This document shows, piece after piece, positions 9,797 through 22,134 of a stretch of 64,000 nucleotides of DNA. A program made the translations under genes and the position numbers. Origin of the DNA: Akebia trifoliata (Eukaryota > Streptophyta > Magnoliopsida > Ranunculales > Lardizabalaceae); contig JADQWC010000082.1 of NCBI GenBank assembly GCA_017979445.1, positions 1 to 64,000 on the forward strand. Reading direction: 5' to 3'. The stretch's first letter is position 1. Every line of letters begins with the position of its first letter. The notes beneath the pieces were generated by a model. It saw only the letters and a program-made list of their open reading frames with translations. It did not search any database and was not told where the DNA came from.

Positions 9797-12700
9797 ATGG
9801 GAAACCAAAGGGAAGATGAGAAGAAACCCAGATTTCTCTGTCTCCATGGATTCAGAACTAGTGGTGAAATCCTCAAAAAACAGGTTGGAAAGTGGCCAGA
9901 ATCGATTCTTGAAAAGTTAGATCTCGTGTTCCTTGATGCCCCTTTTTTGGCTGAAGGGAAATCCGATGTAGAAGGAATCTTTGATCCTCCTTACTATGAA
10001 TGGTTCCAATTCAATGAAGTTAGTATCTCTCTATCTCTCACTCTCTCATTCTTTAATCCCAAATTTATATCAATTTTATCTTCTATTGTTGTTCTTCAGA
10101 AATTTACGGAGTATAGGAAGTTCGATGAATGTCTGGCTTACATTGAAGATTACATGTTAACGCATGGTCCCTTCGATGGTTTCCTTGGTTTCTCTCAGGT
10201 TTATTTTTTCTCATTATTTTAATTTTTAATTTATGTGTTTTATATTATTTTTTTTTTATTATTTTCCCACATTTTTTGTTCTGTTCTGAGTCGATGTTCA
10301 CGAAAATTTTAGGGGGCGATTCTCTCGGCGGCTTTGCCTGGTCTACAAGAAAGGGTACTGTATGTAAATTGTGGGATTTTTGGAGCCCTTTTATGCGATT
10401 TTGCTCTTTTTTTTTTTTTTTCTTTCTTTTTTGAGATTTATTTGTCTATTTTTAATTTCAGGGTGTAGCACTCACAAAGGTCCCCAAAATAAAATTTATC
10501 ATAATTATTGGAGGGGCAAAATTTAGGTTACCTGACGTGGCTGAAAAAGCTTACTCATCTCCGATTACGTGCCCTTCTCTCCACTTTTTAGGTATTTTTC
10601 TCGTAATTTCTTATCTTGACCGGGGCATTATTGTTATATTAATTAAATTATGATGGTTGGATGAGTATTCATCCGGTACCCCAAGCGGTTGGGGAATTAT
10701 AGAACTTCAGGTCTCCTTTACTGACTTATGACAGACACTTTGGGTTTCAAATGATTGGCCCAGCTTTGGGTTAATTACCACTGAAATCAATTATCAGTTT
10801 GACCTTTGGTTTAAATGTCCATCAATGATTTAAATGTCCATCAATTGAGCAATATGGCATGTGAAGAATGCTGGAGTGAGTTAGTTATCCTATACTTTGT
10901 AGTACAGGATCGGAATTTTATGTTACTTTGTTTCAGAATTTTATAGTCATAAACAATCAACCATACATACTTTTAGCGTTGCCTATTTGTTTGTCTTTCA
11001 TAAAAAATTAAAAATTCTAGTGTTCACTAATAACTGAGATGAGATGACATTCCCTGAAAATTTTGATTCTTAATAAAAATCTGTATTGAAACAGGTTTTA
11101 ATTATTAAACTGTTTCTTAAACCCATTTATTTTTATTTTTTTAATTTGTATTTGTTGGGTGGAAGTTTGACGAAGATCTTAGGCTATTTGCAAGTAAGTT
11201 TACCCTAAATTTACCAATAAAAACTTCCCACAAAGTGTCATAGAAGATCCACAAATACATGCATCTTTAGGCCCTGCTTGTTTGCATAAAAAAAACACTG
11301 TAAAATGCAAAATTTTGTATTTACATAGTTTTGCATTTACTGAATTTTACGTAATTTTATGATTAAAGTGTTTGGCTGTGTTCAATGCAAAATTTCACAC
11401 TTGTTTGGTTATTCTGAAAACACAAACAAACAAAAAAGGCAATTTTATATTTTCTTTGAAAATCTCTATTTTTTCTTATAAAATATAATTTAAAATTAAA
11501 AGAAATTGACATTTGGTTACATCATTTTTAAACTAATTATAAAACTACAAACCAATATTCATTTTCATATGGGATTAACATTTGAAAGATGATTACCAAT
11601 TTGAACAAACCAAAAAGCTAAATTAATAAATAAAATAAAATAAATCTCAAATCTATCATTGTCATTAGTAAAAATCAAATACCAACAACGTTTAACATGA
11701 GCAAATGAGCCTATATTTAATATAATCTATATTAGTGGGTTGATGTGTAATGTGTCTACTAACTAAGTTTTTTTTTTTTAACTTAGCAAGCAAGGGACTA
11801 ATGGTTAAGGGGGATTTGAACTTTAGGTCATGGGATCAACTCTCCTCAAGCCTTACCACTTAGCTAAGTCGCACCTTAATTGTCAACTAACTAAGTTATT
11901 AATATAGGGTGAATCATACCATCGGGGGTTAGCTGAGATGGTATGAGCGATTGATTGGGTATGCTCCTCATGTCATACCTTCGAAGCTCTATAGGCCCCT
12001 CCACTTAACAAGTGACTACATTTAATTGGTAACACATGCTAGGGTGGTTGGTATGTGTGACCCGCCAAAACAAAACAAAGATATGGGGTGAATTACTCTT
12101 TCGTGAGTTGAAAATGAGTTATCTATGATTCCGGCCACTTTTCATTTTAATTACCAAAACGTGAACAATCATGTTTTCGTTAAAAAAGATTCAGAACGAA
12201 GTGAATATTTCGCAGCTGTTAAAGTGACAATTTCAGTTTAAACCTGCGAAGTCACTTTAAAAACCTTCGTATTCGTTATAGTTCACGTTTGAGTAATTAC
12301 TTTTACTATGAACAGTGAGTCGGAATCATAAATTCATCAAAAGTTGTTCAGTTTTTCATAAATATCCCATTCATTTAAGCCTAGCAAAAGAGAAAATCAA
12401 TTGGTGAAGTGGTCTCTTAAAAAGTTTGATCAGGCCACCTCCAAAATGCCATGTGGCACACTCTTCTGCAACTTATGTCACTTTATTTTACCATGGTTAT
12501 ATATTATACATACAGTTTTTTATTCCCTCAAGATATGTAATTCTCTGTTGTTTGCTCTAATGGCTTGCGTGCTTTAATCAAGAATCATAGAGGCAAGCTT
12601 TTGTTAATGAGTGAACTCTCATTCTCCAAAAATAATGAGACCCCTAAATGATCAAATCATCAATTCCAAAATCTCCCATCTGGAACTGTGAATGGAGACC

Positions 12701-14363
12701 TGAAATTCAATCCATTCCAACTTGGAAACTTCAAATCTAATAGGATTGAAATTAAGAGAGAGGGCTGTTCAGTTCGTTGATCAGCGTTGGGGTAGGAGAG
12801 AGACAGAGGGGTGGAGAGAAAGAGAGATGTGAGCTTGGATTGCTCTTAGATTGCATAGAAAAGAGTAAGATAAAAATGTTGAGTCTTGTGGTGGTTTTTT
12901 GCAACACAAAATTTTACGGTGTTTTTGGATGATTTTTTGTGAAAGGTCACAGTTATTTACGATGGGGCCCACAAAAATGTTTACATTCAAGCAATTGTAT
13001 TCTGCAAATCATTGTAAAAATTTTTGTTTATGACTTTTTGCAGGACAAACAAGCATGGTCTTAGTATTTATTTCGAAGGAAGGATGTCCTTATCATAGAC
13101 TACGGAAAGGGGACCGAGTTTAATAGGAAGGCCTCATATAGTTAGTGTCATGGGAAGTCACAATGTGCATGTGCACTTCGCCAGTCCCGAAATTTAAATT
13201 TGTTTTGCTCACAGAAATATGGGATGCACTAATCACATGAACCCACGTGTATGGAATGGCATAAGGCACAGAGCAAAAATTCACTCCAGCAGCCCCTACA
13301 CTGATTTTCTTTTATATGCTAATAGTGAATAGTTTAAATGGGATGCAGATCCTCTGTAGCACTCTCCCCAGGCGACAGAGACTCGTGTTGGGAAAAAATA
13401 ACACCTGAAGCCTGCAGTGACTGTGGTCAAAATCTGATTAAAAAAGAATTAAATTAAAAAATTCTGATTAATTTTTCTTTTCAAAATTAGAGTTTTTCTT
13501 ACCTAGAACAATCACCTTCAAGCTCTTCAATCATTATGTATATTTTTTTTTATTCTATTCAATCTTATATTCAGTCCATTATTTTAACCGTAGCATTTTA
13601 CTTTTGTAGTTAAACTATATTTTCTACCAAAAATTCCATCTTTATCTACCTTGCTTTGAGATTTGATGTAGATTGAAAAATCAAGAGAGGCGATGACTGG
13701 GTTTGAGGCAGAAAAACAGAAATAGAGGTTTTGTCTAGTAAAAATGGAGAGTTCCAAAGTCTTAGAGATGCATGCGTGGCTTTGCATAACTGGTATTATG
13801 CAAAGCCTTGGCATCAAATTTGCACTATTAGAGTGAGTGTTGAAAGATGTTTTCGCCGTACAAGTGAGTTAAGAAGGGCATTTTTTAATTGTTCTTATTA
13901 TAATTAATTTTTTACAGTTAAAATATTTTTATTAACATTTTAGGTACAATATTAAAATAAAAAAATGTCAATATTAGGTCAATGGGATCACATTGATATG
14001 TTAAACCATGTTTATGTTTTTAATTTTTTGGGTTTCAGGTGAGACAGACTTCTTGAAGCCACATGGGACTGTTCTGTTGGAATCATTTGTCAACCCTACA
14101 GTGATCCATCACCCCAAGGGCCACACAGTACCCAGACTTGGTAATTAAAAATCTTCCACATTTTTTTTTTTTTTTGCATTTATTTACAAGTGAGGCCGAA
14201 TATAATACAGAATTAATTTTCTTCATTTTTTTTTTTTTTTTTAATTTCAGATGAGAAGGGCTTGGAAATAATGCTCAACTTCCTTGAAAAGATTCAAAAA
14301 ACGCTATCTTGTGGCAGGGAACCTGCTTCTCTTGAAGAAGAGAAGGAAGCAATATTAGAATAG
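9797..14363 (+). CDS. FSH1-family serine hydrolase (alpha/beta hydrolase)
   Basis: Intact six-exon gene of 235 codons. Exons: 9797-10018, 10100-10198, 10313-10354, 10462-10591, 14039-14140 and 14251-14363; all introns are GT-AG and the phases join. The product is a small cytosolic-type alpha/beta hydrolase of the FSH1 family (related to yeast FSH1 and human OVCA2). Visible motifs: FLCLHGFRTSGEI near the N-terminus (oxyanion-side HG), nucleophile Ser106 in GFSQG, which spans the exon 2/3 junction, acid Asp168 in GETD, and His193 in HHPKGHTVP. The length is typical for the family. There is no signal peptide or membrane segment, and the physiological substrate is not known. The start codon is supported by the TATA box and by a Met followed directly by the family's N-terminus. 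Intron 4 is 3.4 kb and holds a hAT-like element, two SINEs and a palindromic MITE. The family is secure. Confidence 0.92.
11785..11885 (-). mobile_element. tRNA-derived SINE remnant
   Basis: On the minus strand a box A-like TTAGCTAAGTGGTAAGG is followed by a weak box B-like segment near 11810-11830. It is nested in the hAT-like element. Confidence 0.45.
11915..12080 (+). mobile_element. tRNA-derived SINE
   Basis: Box A-like GTTAGCTGAGATGGTATG near 11930 and box B-like CCTTCGAAGCTC near 11981 have tRNA-like spacing. The element ends in GTGTGACCCGCC and a short A-rich tail (AAAACAAAACAAAG). Confidence 0.5.
12125..12335. mobile_element. Palindromic MITE in hydrolase intron 4
   Basis: Nested inverted pairs run inward: GATTCCG / CGGAATC, ACGTGAAC / GTTCACGT, and AGTGAC / GTCACT near the centre. 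It is an imperfect foldback with no coding capacity. Confidence 0.55.
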
Positions 14364-15543
14364 AATAATACTCCATTGTTACCAAACTTAATATATCATG
14401 AACACCAGCTTTAAGACATTTGATATAATTTAAATGAATAATCTACTAGTTTTTTATTAGCTTAAGTGGGTGATGGTGTTCTACAATTTTAATGTTGTGA
14501 CCTATGTTTTCTAGTTCATCAATAATTGGCTTCTTGTTTCGCTTAGGTTCGCTTGTGCACATTTATAATTCATGTATATTAGTTAAAAGTACAATTATTA
14601 TGTTAAAATTTTCTAAGTTATATAAAACCAAATTAATATAATAATCCAAATTATAAATATTAACAATGAAAAAAATAATAATAATAAATTGGTTTGATTC
14701 ATCAAACCAATTAAAAAATGTTTTTTTCATCGAACTCCATCAAAATTAAGTATTCGCTTGATTTTATGAATCCAGTGTGAGCCGTACTATAAATTGGTTT
14801 GGTTCATATCGATTTTCACATGTACCACCAACCATCTTTTTCATCACCAGGACCTTGATCAACATATGGTGCTATCATAGAGAGAATATACGATCAATAT
14901 TCATTTTTAGAATTAATTAATGGACCTTTTTGAAAAATCATACTTTCATAGATGTCGAATTCCACCCACGAGTAAATGGAAGTCCCTAGCTACTTGGTTC
15001 GAGCCTATCGGTTGCAACCAATTTATCTTTGAGCAAAATAACTTTGATTCCTTGACGATTACTTTAAGCATATATGAATGCTCCACTCATCTCCTATTGC
15101 AACATTAGTGATGATCACACTATCTTATGGAGGCAAGCTGAGCCTTAATAAGCTACTCCGGAAGAGTAGGTCAAGTGCCCTAAAATCATCAATTGTCCAC
15201 CTAAAATGCTGGTATGGATTGAAAAAGAAAGAAAAAAAAATAGTGTCCTTGGCGGAAATGGACTGCAGGTGGACAATCTTTATTTAAAGCAATGCAATTC
15301 TTTATCTAAAATCATGTTAGGGTTCATGTTTGAATGCAATTTAATTAAGACAATCTTCATAAAGAGTTTGCACCACTATATCATTGCACAAGATACATAC
15401 ATCTAATTATGCATAAATGCATTGCTACAAATAGAATACTAAATAAGAAACTCTGATCTTTTGGAACCCAACCAAACCAACCAGATCAATAGAACTTGAA
15501 TTTATAACTCACTTTCAACAACATCTTAGACTATCAATTTCCA
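14364..15543. other. Intergenic, no recognised gene
   Basis: The hydrolase and the CAD gene converge on this 1.2-kb AT-rich spacer, so it holds the 3' flanks of both. Overlapping open frames of 62-69 codons at 14.9-15.4 kb resemble nothing I know. Confidence 0.4.
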
Positions 15544-18500
15544 TCAAAGTGCCTCCGAATTAAGTGTATTTGCCACATCGATGACGAATCTGTATTTAAC
15601 ATCACCTTTGGCAAGTCGCTCCATAGCTGTATTCACGTAGTCCATCGATATAACCTCTATATCTGCTGTTATATTGTGTTTCCCTGCAAAATTTATCATC
15701 TCCTGTGTCTCTTTCATCCCACCAATGCCACTACCTGCCACTATCTTCCTCCCTATCAAACAAATCAACATTTTCGTTGTTAGTGAAACCACAACCAAGC
15801 TTATTCTGAAATCCAGATACTAATTATGGATTGAATAGTCTTTCTAGTTACAAGTTACTGATGACGAATTGATGACAATGATCGTAATTATGAAAACTTA
15901 CCCATAAGCAAAGGGAAGATAGGTAGCTCTAGCGGGTTATCCGGAGCACCCAACATAACCAGCTTTCCATGTGTCTTCAATAGTCCGATTAATGGAAGGA
16001 GCGGATGAACAGCAGAGACTGTGTCGACAATACCATCCATCGTGCCCATTGCAGCCTGAGATATCAATAATATTAGTGTTAGAACTAGGACTAGCTACCC
16101 CAGCCTGACCTAACCCACAATTATATTTTATATATGTATATTATACATAATTTGATATATAATTTTTGTAACAAAAATAATTAAAGCATATCATAAAACT
16201 CCAAATTTTTCCTCATCTATAACAGTTTTTTAACTTGGAAGGAGATTTGATCCCTATTTTGATAAAAAGTAAACATCAAATGACTTTAAACAACTTCGAA
16301 AGGTTCTGGTTGTGTGTTCAAAACTGGGTGGCCACTTAATTTATCATGTTGTGTTAACGTTGGGAAACTTTTGTGGGGCCAAGGCATGCAGTCGTAGGGA
16401 CGTGGGATACCCTACATTATTGGGAAAAAAAAAATTGATTATAGACAAATTGAAAAGCTAAGCAGTGGTAATTCGTCCCAACCAGTTAGGGCCAAGGCTT
16501 AACCCACTTCGGTATTTCGGATTTAGGCCTGGTCTAAGATATAGTCCACATGATATAGGGTTGGATTAGGACTCATCCAAGCTTAGCTCGAACTTTCCCA
16601 TTGACAGCCTTAATTAAAACATGAAATGCACTACATATGTAGCTAATCCTACGATTCCAAGCACATTGGGTCAAATATCAAGTATGTATGCTATAGATTG
16701 GTTCTAAATTGGCCCTGATATCCATCAACAATATGTGACATATACAACATCCATTCATTTACCTGCATCTCTTCTGGATCACGACTAACCAAGAATGAAT
16801 CAGCACCAAGTCGTTCAATTGCTTCCTTCTTCTTGTTGATAGAAGTGCTGATCACCGTAACTTTCATCCCAAAAGCCTTGGCAAACTTCACAGCCAGATG
16901 ACCAAGCCCACCAAGCCCCACTACACCCAAATGTTTATCAGGATCGCTCAGTCCAAAATATTTCATGGGGCTGTAAACTGTAATACCACCGCACAATAGC
17001 GGTGCAACCGCATCTAGGGGCACATTTTCTGGGATTTGGACAACAAAATGCTCATCCACAACAATCTTCTCTGAATATCCACCATAGGTTTTACTTCCAT
17101 CGTAGTAATTGCCATTGTAGGTGAGTATTAATTTAGGGCAATAGTTTTCTAAATCGTGAACACAGCTGTCACATGAGCGACATGATCCGATCATGCATCC
17201 CACACCCACCTTATTTCCCACTTTGAATTTTGCTACATTGCGCCCTACCTCTGTCACTACGCCAACAATCTCATGCCTACACACGCAAAAAGGTTATGGT
17301 TTTAGTGTTAAGATGATTTCAATAGGCAAAGTACTTCTCTAAGTAATGTTTTGGTTAAGAAAAAATCTGAAATCGTCTCAACTGAAAAATTCCTAGACAT
17401 TTAGAGATAAATTGATGAAATATTTTCGAAACATTGAATGTTTTGGGGTCAATGTTTCATTCTAGTTTTGGAAACTTATATGTCTCGATGTAGAAACATT
17501 GTGAAACTAGAGGAACTTTGAACCATGACCCCAAGCAAATGGCTATGATGATAATAATGATAGTGAAATGGAAAAGATGGAGTACCCAGGGACCATAGGA
17601 AAGAGGGAACTGCTTGAGAACTGTTCGATGCCTTCAAGCGCAGTTGCCCATTCATTCTTAATGGAGTGAAGGTCTGAATGGCAGATTCCACAATAAAGTA
17701 TCTTCATGGTGATATCGTTGTCGCCATTGGCCCTGCAAACATATTGATAAGGGTCATGATCAAGGGCCATATGAAAAAACATATGTAAAAACAATGTAAC
17801 ATTAATAAATTTTCAAAATATGAATTAGAAGTTTTGGATTGAGCTGATTTTTTGTGAGGATGATCTCAATGATGGGAAGATCGTCCGAAAAAAAAATCAG
17901 TCCAATCTGAAACGTCTAACCCCATTAAAAGTGATTTAGAATGTGGACCGTCAATTTTTTGCCAATTTTTATCAATAATTTGTAAATCACTTTTGATGGA
18001 TTTAGAAGTTTCAGATTGAGCTGATTTTTTGTGAGGATGATCTTCTCATCATAGTGACCATCCTCGGAAAAAATCAGCTCAATCCAAAACCTCTAACCCA
18101 TATTTTGAAAAACCATTGTTTTTACATATGTCCCTTGAACCGCCCCCTATTGATAAAGGTCAGTAAATTCATTCTTTGATCAAACATATTAATAAAAAAG
18201 TTTTTGGTAAAAATATTTTGACCAAATGTGTAAATTAATATTATATTCATGAAATGATGGAAATATAATAGAAGTGATGATGGAAATAATGAGTGTATTT
18301 TATTAAAATCTATATTACAAAATTCATTGGTACTAGACTGAATAATGAATTGAATCGAATTGGAACGAAAAAAACCAGTTGGCGGTAATTTCATATTGGA
18401 ATCCTGGAATACAGTGAACAACATATATTTTAGAACTAGTATTTTTTTTTTTCAAAAATTAAAATAAAGTATATTTCAGTAGGATACATTGATCAACAAA

Positions 18501-19132
18501 ATATATTTTGCAAAATATACATTGATTTCTACTGACATATATACACATAACAAACTACAAATCAAATATTTTGTTATGTCTTATATAAGTGAAAATATTT
18601 CATAAAATTATGGCAAAAATTTAATATCTAGAGTATAGATATATTAATTATTAGTAATATATAGATAACACTTGTCCTTCCTTTTTTCTTGTGTTTGATC
18701 ATACATTTCATACCAAATATTTATGTTGATATAGCCCACAGACCTATAAACTCAAGGTTCTTGGTGCACCTACACTGATTGATGACTTTTAAACGCTGGT
18801 AACCGGAAGTGAACAATAATACAATTTCAAGTATTTGATGAGAAAAAAATGCTCAATCCAACCCTTAGAAATCATCAATCAACACAATTAATAAAGGATC
18901 GACCAGTACAGAATCACAACTACATTTTTTTTTTTTTTTTAAGAAGAAAAAGAAGGAAGAACTCTAAAGAGTAAGAGATGAAAAAGAAGAAAAAACAGAT
19001 GAAGAGATTTATTAGTGGAAGTAACTAAGTATACCTTCTTGAGAATTTAAAGGGAGAGAGAACACCAGACGTATCTCTCGCTGCCCATCCAAACACCTTC
19101 TGTGGGTGTTCCTCTTCTGGCGATTTCGTCAT
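15544..19132 (-). CDS. Cinnamyl-alcohol/mannitol dehydrogenase-like zinc MDR enzyme
   Basis: Intact five-exon gene of 373 codons. Exons in coding order: 19132-19035, 17732-17586, 17276-16763, 16055-15902 and 15752-15544; phases join and introns are GT-AG. It begins [20 protein letters not shown], typical of CAD6/mannitol-dehydrogenase/8-hydroxygeraniol-dehydrogenase-type enzymes, which oxidise alcohols or reduce aldehydes with NADP(H). Seen: catalytic zinc site in [10 protein letters not shown] and PGHEIVGVV (the PG/H junction is rebuilt across intron 2), structural zinc cysteines in [17 protein letters not shown], and the nucleotide-binding [14 protein letters not shown]. Odd point: between KNEW and FPMVPGHE lies an insertion of about a dozen residues ([13 protein letters not shown] region) that typical family members lack. 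Intron 1 carries a family A MITE and intron 3 carries SINE and hAT pieces. A truncated paralogue lies at 5.4-6.1 kb. The exact substrate cannot be read from sequence. Confidence 0.92.
16310..16440 (+). mobile_element. SINE remnant in CAD intron 3
   Basis: GTGTGTTCAAAACTGGGTGG (box B-like) is followed by GGGCCAAGGCATGCAG and a tail ending GGGATACCCTACATTATTGG plus A10. The layout matches the SINE at 43.2 kb, which ends CAGGATACCCTTCATTATC plus A-tract. Confidence 0.45.
16480..16613 (-). mobile_element. hAT-type MITE end in CAD intron 3
   Basis: Minus strand from 16613 reads TTAAGGCTGTCAATGGG, the common hAT MITE terminus. A paired end was not established. Confidence 0.35.
17766..18131. mobile_element. 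Family A double-hairpin MITE, variant termini, in CAD intron 1
   Basis: Two hairpins, 17826-17930 and about 17999-18103, are built on TTAGAAGTTT, GAGCTGATTTTTTGTGAGG and their complements, joined by a linker with GTGGACCGTCAATTTTTTG. The outer arms differ from the other copies: ACATATGTAAAAACAATG on the left faces CATTGTTTTTACATATGT on the right. The usual GGGTCCCGTTCA-type terminus is absent. Confidence 0.75.
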
Positions 19133-19139
19133 TTTGGTT

Positions 19140-19190
19140 TCAAGCACACACACACACACACACAGAAAGAGAGAGAGAGAGAGAGAGAAG
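19140..19190 (-). repeat. (GT)n(CT)n microsatellite in the CAD 5' UTR
   Basis: A CACACA run followed by a GAGAGA run on the plus strand lies directly upstream of the CAD start codon and downstream of its TATA box, so it should be transcribed as (CT)n(GT)n leader. Such leader repeats vary in length easily. Confidence 0.85.
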
Positions 19191-19222
19191 GGATGGTGGA
19201 GAACTTTGAGTGAGAGTGGTGG

Positions 19223-19230
19223 TATTTATA
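19223..19230 (-). promoter_or_regulatory. Probable TATA box of the CAD gene
   Basis: TATAAATA on the minus strand lies 91 bases upstream of the start codon, with the microsatellite between them. Confidence 0.5.
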
Positions 19231-19960
19231 GTAAAATAGGGATTGGGGAGGAGAAATTCAAAAGTTTAAATACATTGAAATGGAATTCCGACTTTTCTAA
19301 GAGAAACATTTCCCTTACTAACATAATAAGATTGTAAGTTTTACTAAGGGTCGTTTTGCTCAAATGGATAACCACATCTGCAAACCAACATCACAGCCCT
19401 CTAAGTTTCTTTGAAAAACTCAGATAAGAAATAAATAAATAAATTTTTAAATAATTTCTTTTGAGATCTAAGGTTTTGCCACTGACTTCTATATTACTCT
19501 CAAACTTAATTAGAATTAAAATTCAACAGTGAAAAATAACTATTTGAAATAAAAAAAATATTCAAAATTCATATAATTTTATTCTCTACAATCATAAAGC
19601 ATCAGATTATGTTTTTAATGCCAGCAAGGTAAATCCAAGGATCCTTAGTGAGAGTGAAATCCTTACTAACTTAGTAAGGTTAGTCGGACACTTTTAAAAC
19701 ATATGTTTATTGCGACTTTCTACTCGTCCAACGGTCAAACCTATGTTGATTAGTTTAATCGCTTGATTTGAACTTGGGTTTCTTGTCCGTTACTCAAGAA
19801 TGAACCCATTTCCTAAAGACAATTCGTTTCTTTATTGACTTAGGTTTGTTAATTTATTTTGGTATTCCGATTCACTTGTGCATATGTGTGTATATGTATA
19901 ATATAGATATGGGAATCGTTCAAGAGTCAAATATTTTGCAAACGTATTTCATCCCATATG
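19231..19960. other. CAD upstream region, no recognised gene
   Basis: AT-rich flank upstream of CAD. I see no coding frame or clear inverted repeat. Any distal CAD promoter elements would lie here but cannot be named from sequence. Confidence 0.35.
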
Positions 19961-19964
19961 AGTT

Positions 19965-20060
19965 ACAAGTTTTTGTAATAAGTTGATTTTTTGTGAGGAT
20001 GATCACTTTGCAAAAGAGATCATCTTCACAAAAAATCAGCCCATTTCAAAATTATACCCT
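19965..20060. mobile_element. Family A single hairpin
   Basis: TGATTTTTTGTGAGGATGAT faces ATCATCTTCACAAAAAATCA around a short loop, with diverged flanks. It is a solo hairpin without the outer termini. Confidence 0.65.
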
Positions 20061-20314
20061 AATTTATAATTTAAACCCTTAAATCACAAGTACAATTATA
20101 TTGTTAAAAATTTTGTATAAGTTTAAAAAAGAAGAAAAAAACATATGCAAATCCTAATTTTGTACTTGTCATCTAATTTTTATGAGATATAATCAAGATT
20201 TTCCACAAAAAAAAAAAAAAAATGTTGTATCTTCACTATTTGATTCATTAAATACAATGATATAATATTGTTATCAGCAGAATGGTCGAATTGGTAAATA
20301 AGTATGAAATCATT

Positions 20315-20565
20315 AAAGTTATGTTTGGTAATACTTTTGAAGTTTAAAATTTGAAAAACATTTAAAGTCTAAGAATTAGAAATCAAATTTTAAAATTTTC
20401 ATCTAACATGCCCCCATCACTGATTCAAAACTTTTGAAATTTGATTTTGAAGTCTGAAGTCTAAAATCCGAATCAAAACAAATAAAATTAAATTTTCAAA
20501 AGTCTAAAATTTAAAAGTGGATCACCTCCATTCAATTGAAAAAATATTACCAAACACACACTAAG
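20315..20565. mobile_element. MITE with TGTTTGGTAATA termini
   Basis: Left end TGTTTGGTAATACTTTTGAA faces right end TTGAAAAAATATTACCAAACA. The interior is rich in mirrored AAATTT(T)GAAGTCT-type motifs. Non-coding. Confidence 0.55.
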
Positions 20566-21372
20566 AGTGTCTAAATCAAATTCAAAAGATATTGAAATGA
20601 TGACATTACCAGTGACGATCTTGCAAGAAATTTGAAAATGAAAGATTAGGAGATTGATGAAAATTCTAAACCACAAGAGTCAAGATTGGACAATAAAGAA
20701 TAATAATTTTGTTACGGCTACCGTCATCTAGTTTTATAATAATTAATTAAGACGCTACTATTGACATTTTCCAAGGTAGTTCCATTATTAAACTTTGTTA
20801 TGGGATGATTTGATTTGCTAATTTTTGAGGTGATTATGACACGTCTGTCCACTTTATGGAAAATATTTGAGATACTCGATATTTTCAAACTTAATGACAT
20901 ACCCCTTGACCTCAGTCTACAATGGAAGACTTAACAAATAAAAGGACTTTTCTAGTCTCAAGGCCCTCAACCCACATTTTATGCTGTCCATCGACATGAC
21001 ATGACGTTAGGATTTGAGGAAAAACACAGATTTCATATATATCAGTTCTGATTTTCTAGGGATTAATATACTATTTCCTAGGGATACATTTCTTTTAGGA
21101 ATCTCTAACATCCAACGGTCATGTTGATAGAAAACCTCAACCCATGAGTTGAGAATAGCATTTTCCCAGAGAGGGAGTAACTTAAATGAACTAATGATCT
21201 TCTTTAACCTTTAGCCGAAAACCTTTGATTTTTCTCACAAAAATCAATCATTTTCAAACTGTTATATTTATAGGGTATATATATTATTTTCAGTCTACTC
21301 AAGGATCTTCAAGCTATTATTAAAAATCGTAGACTTTTTTACCCAAAGTCTTATCATATACTTGCAGTTTAA
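20566..21372. other. No recognised gene
   Basis: AT-rich sequence. A segment at 21010-21150 (including CCTAGGGATACATTT and ACGGTCATGTTGATAGA) recurs in diverged form at 30.4-30.6 and 36.8-36.9 kb, so it is probably part of a dispersed repeat. Confidence 0.35.
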
Positions 21373-21525
21373 ATGTTGAAGGTGTGAGGGATACTCCCAC
21401 ATCGCCTGGGTATTATGACCTTGAGCTTATATATAAACCTAAGACAATCCTCACCTTACAAGCCGGTTTTGTGAGGATGAATTAGACCCACGGGAGTAAT
21501 AAAATCTTAATATTGTGAGTAAAAC
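21373..21525 (+). mobile_element. Solo LTR / TRIM-like fragment
   Basis: Starts TGTTGAAGGTGTGAGGG, contains CTCCCACATCGCCTGGGTAT, a TATATATAA segment and CTTACAAGCCGGTTTTGTGA. This arrangement is familiar from plant LTR repeats. No partner LTR or primer-binding site was found. Confidence 0.45.
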
Positions 21526-22130
21526 TAGTAAGAGCTCAAGGTTAAAGAAAAATTACCTTTAAAATTGAAGATAGGCGTGGTTTAGAGAGAAAAAATCAGG
21601 AGTTTCGGGTTAGAGGTTGAAGAAGAGGGCATTTTCGTTATTTTCTGATAATCTCTCAAGAAATTGATACATAGGGATATGCATGTGATCAGTTTGAAAA
21701 GAGCAAAAAAATGTCACTATTCACCAAAATGTGGAGAGGAACCCTAATTTATATTATTTCTGCATTGGAGGAGGAGATGAACCATATGAATGCGTCAAAT
21801 TATACTTGATCACAAAATGTAGATACTGTACTTTAGGGATTTGGGATAATTAGGTAATGTCAGATTATTTTTTTTAGTCTCATCAACAAATGTATGTCTG
21901 ACCCATCTTTCATGGACCTACACAACATGCCTAACGATGGACCAAACACACCAAAAATCAGAAATTATTTCTAACCATCAAATTATAAGCTCCTCAAGAT
22001 AAGCTCCTCAAGAAGGGTAAATCAAGTGTTTGAAACCCCACAAGGCAATAATTTCCTTGGGACCACCCTCCAAAGTCTGGTTAGCCCTCGACTCAACCAG
22101 CTGCACTTGGGACTTTTCAAGGGGGTGATG
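21526..22130. other. No recognised gene
   Basis: I see no coding frame, RNA gene or paired inverted repeat in this stretch. Confidence 0.35.
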
Positions 22131-22134
22131 AGTG

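Larger units (their letters stand above)
11271..13062. mobile_element. hAT-like non-autonomous element in hydrolase intron 4
   Basis: Left end GGCCCTGCTTGTTTG and right end CAAACAAGCATGGTC are inverted repeats with an extended, weaker match inward (TGCAAAA / TTTTGCA). No transposase is visible. I could not match a target duplication, so the exact borders are uncertain. It contains SINE and MITE insertions. Confidence 0.5.
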
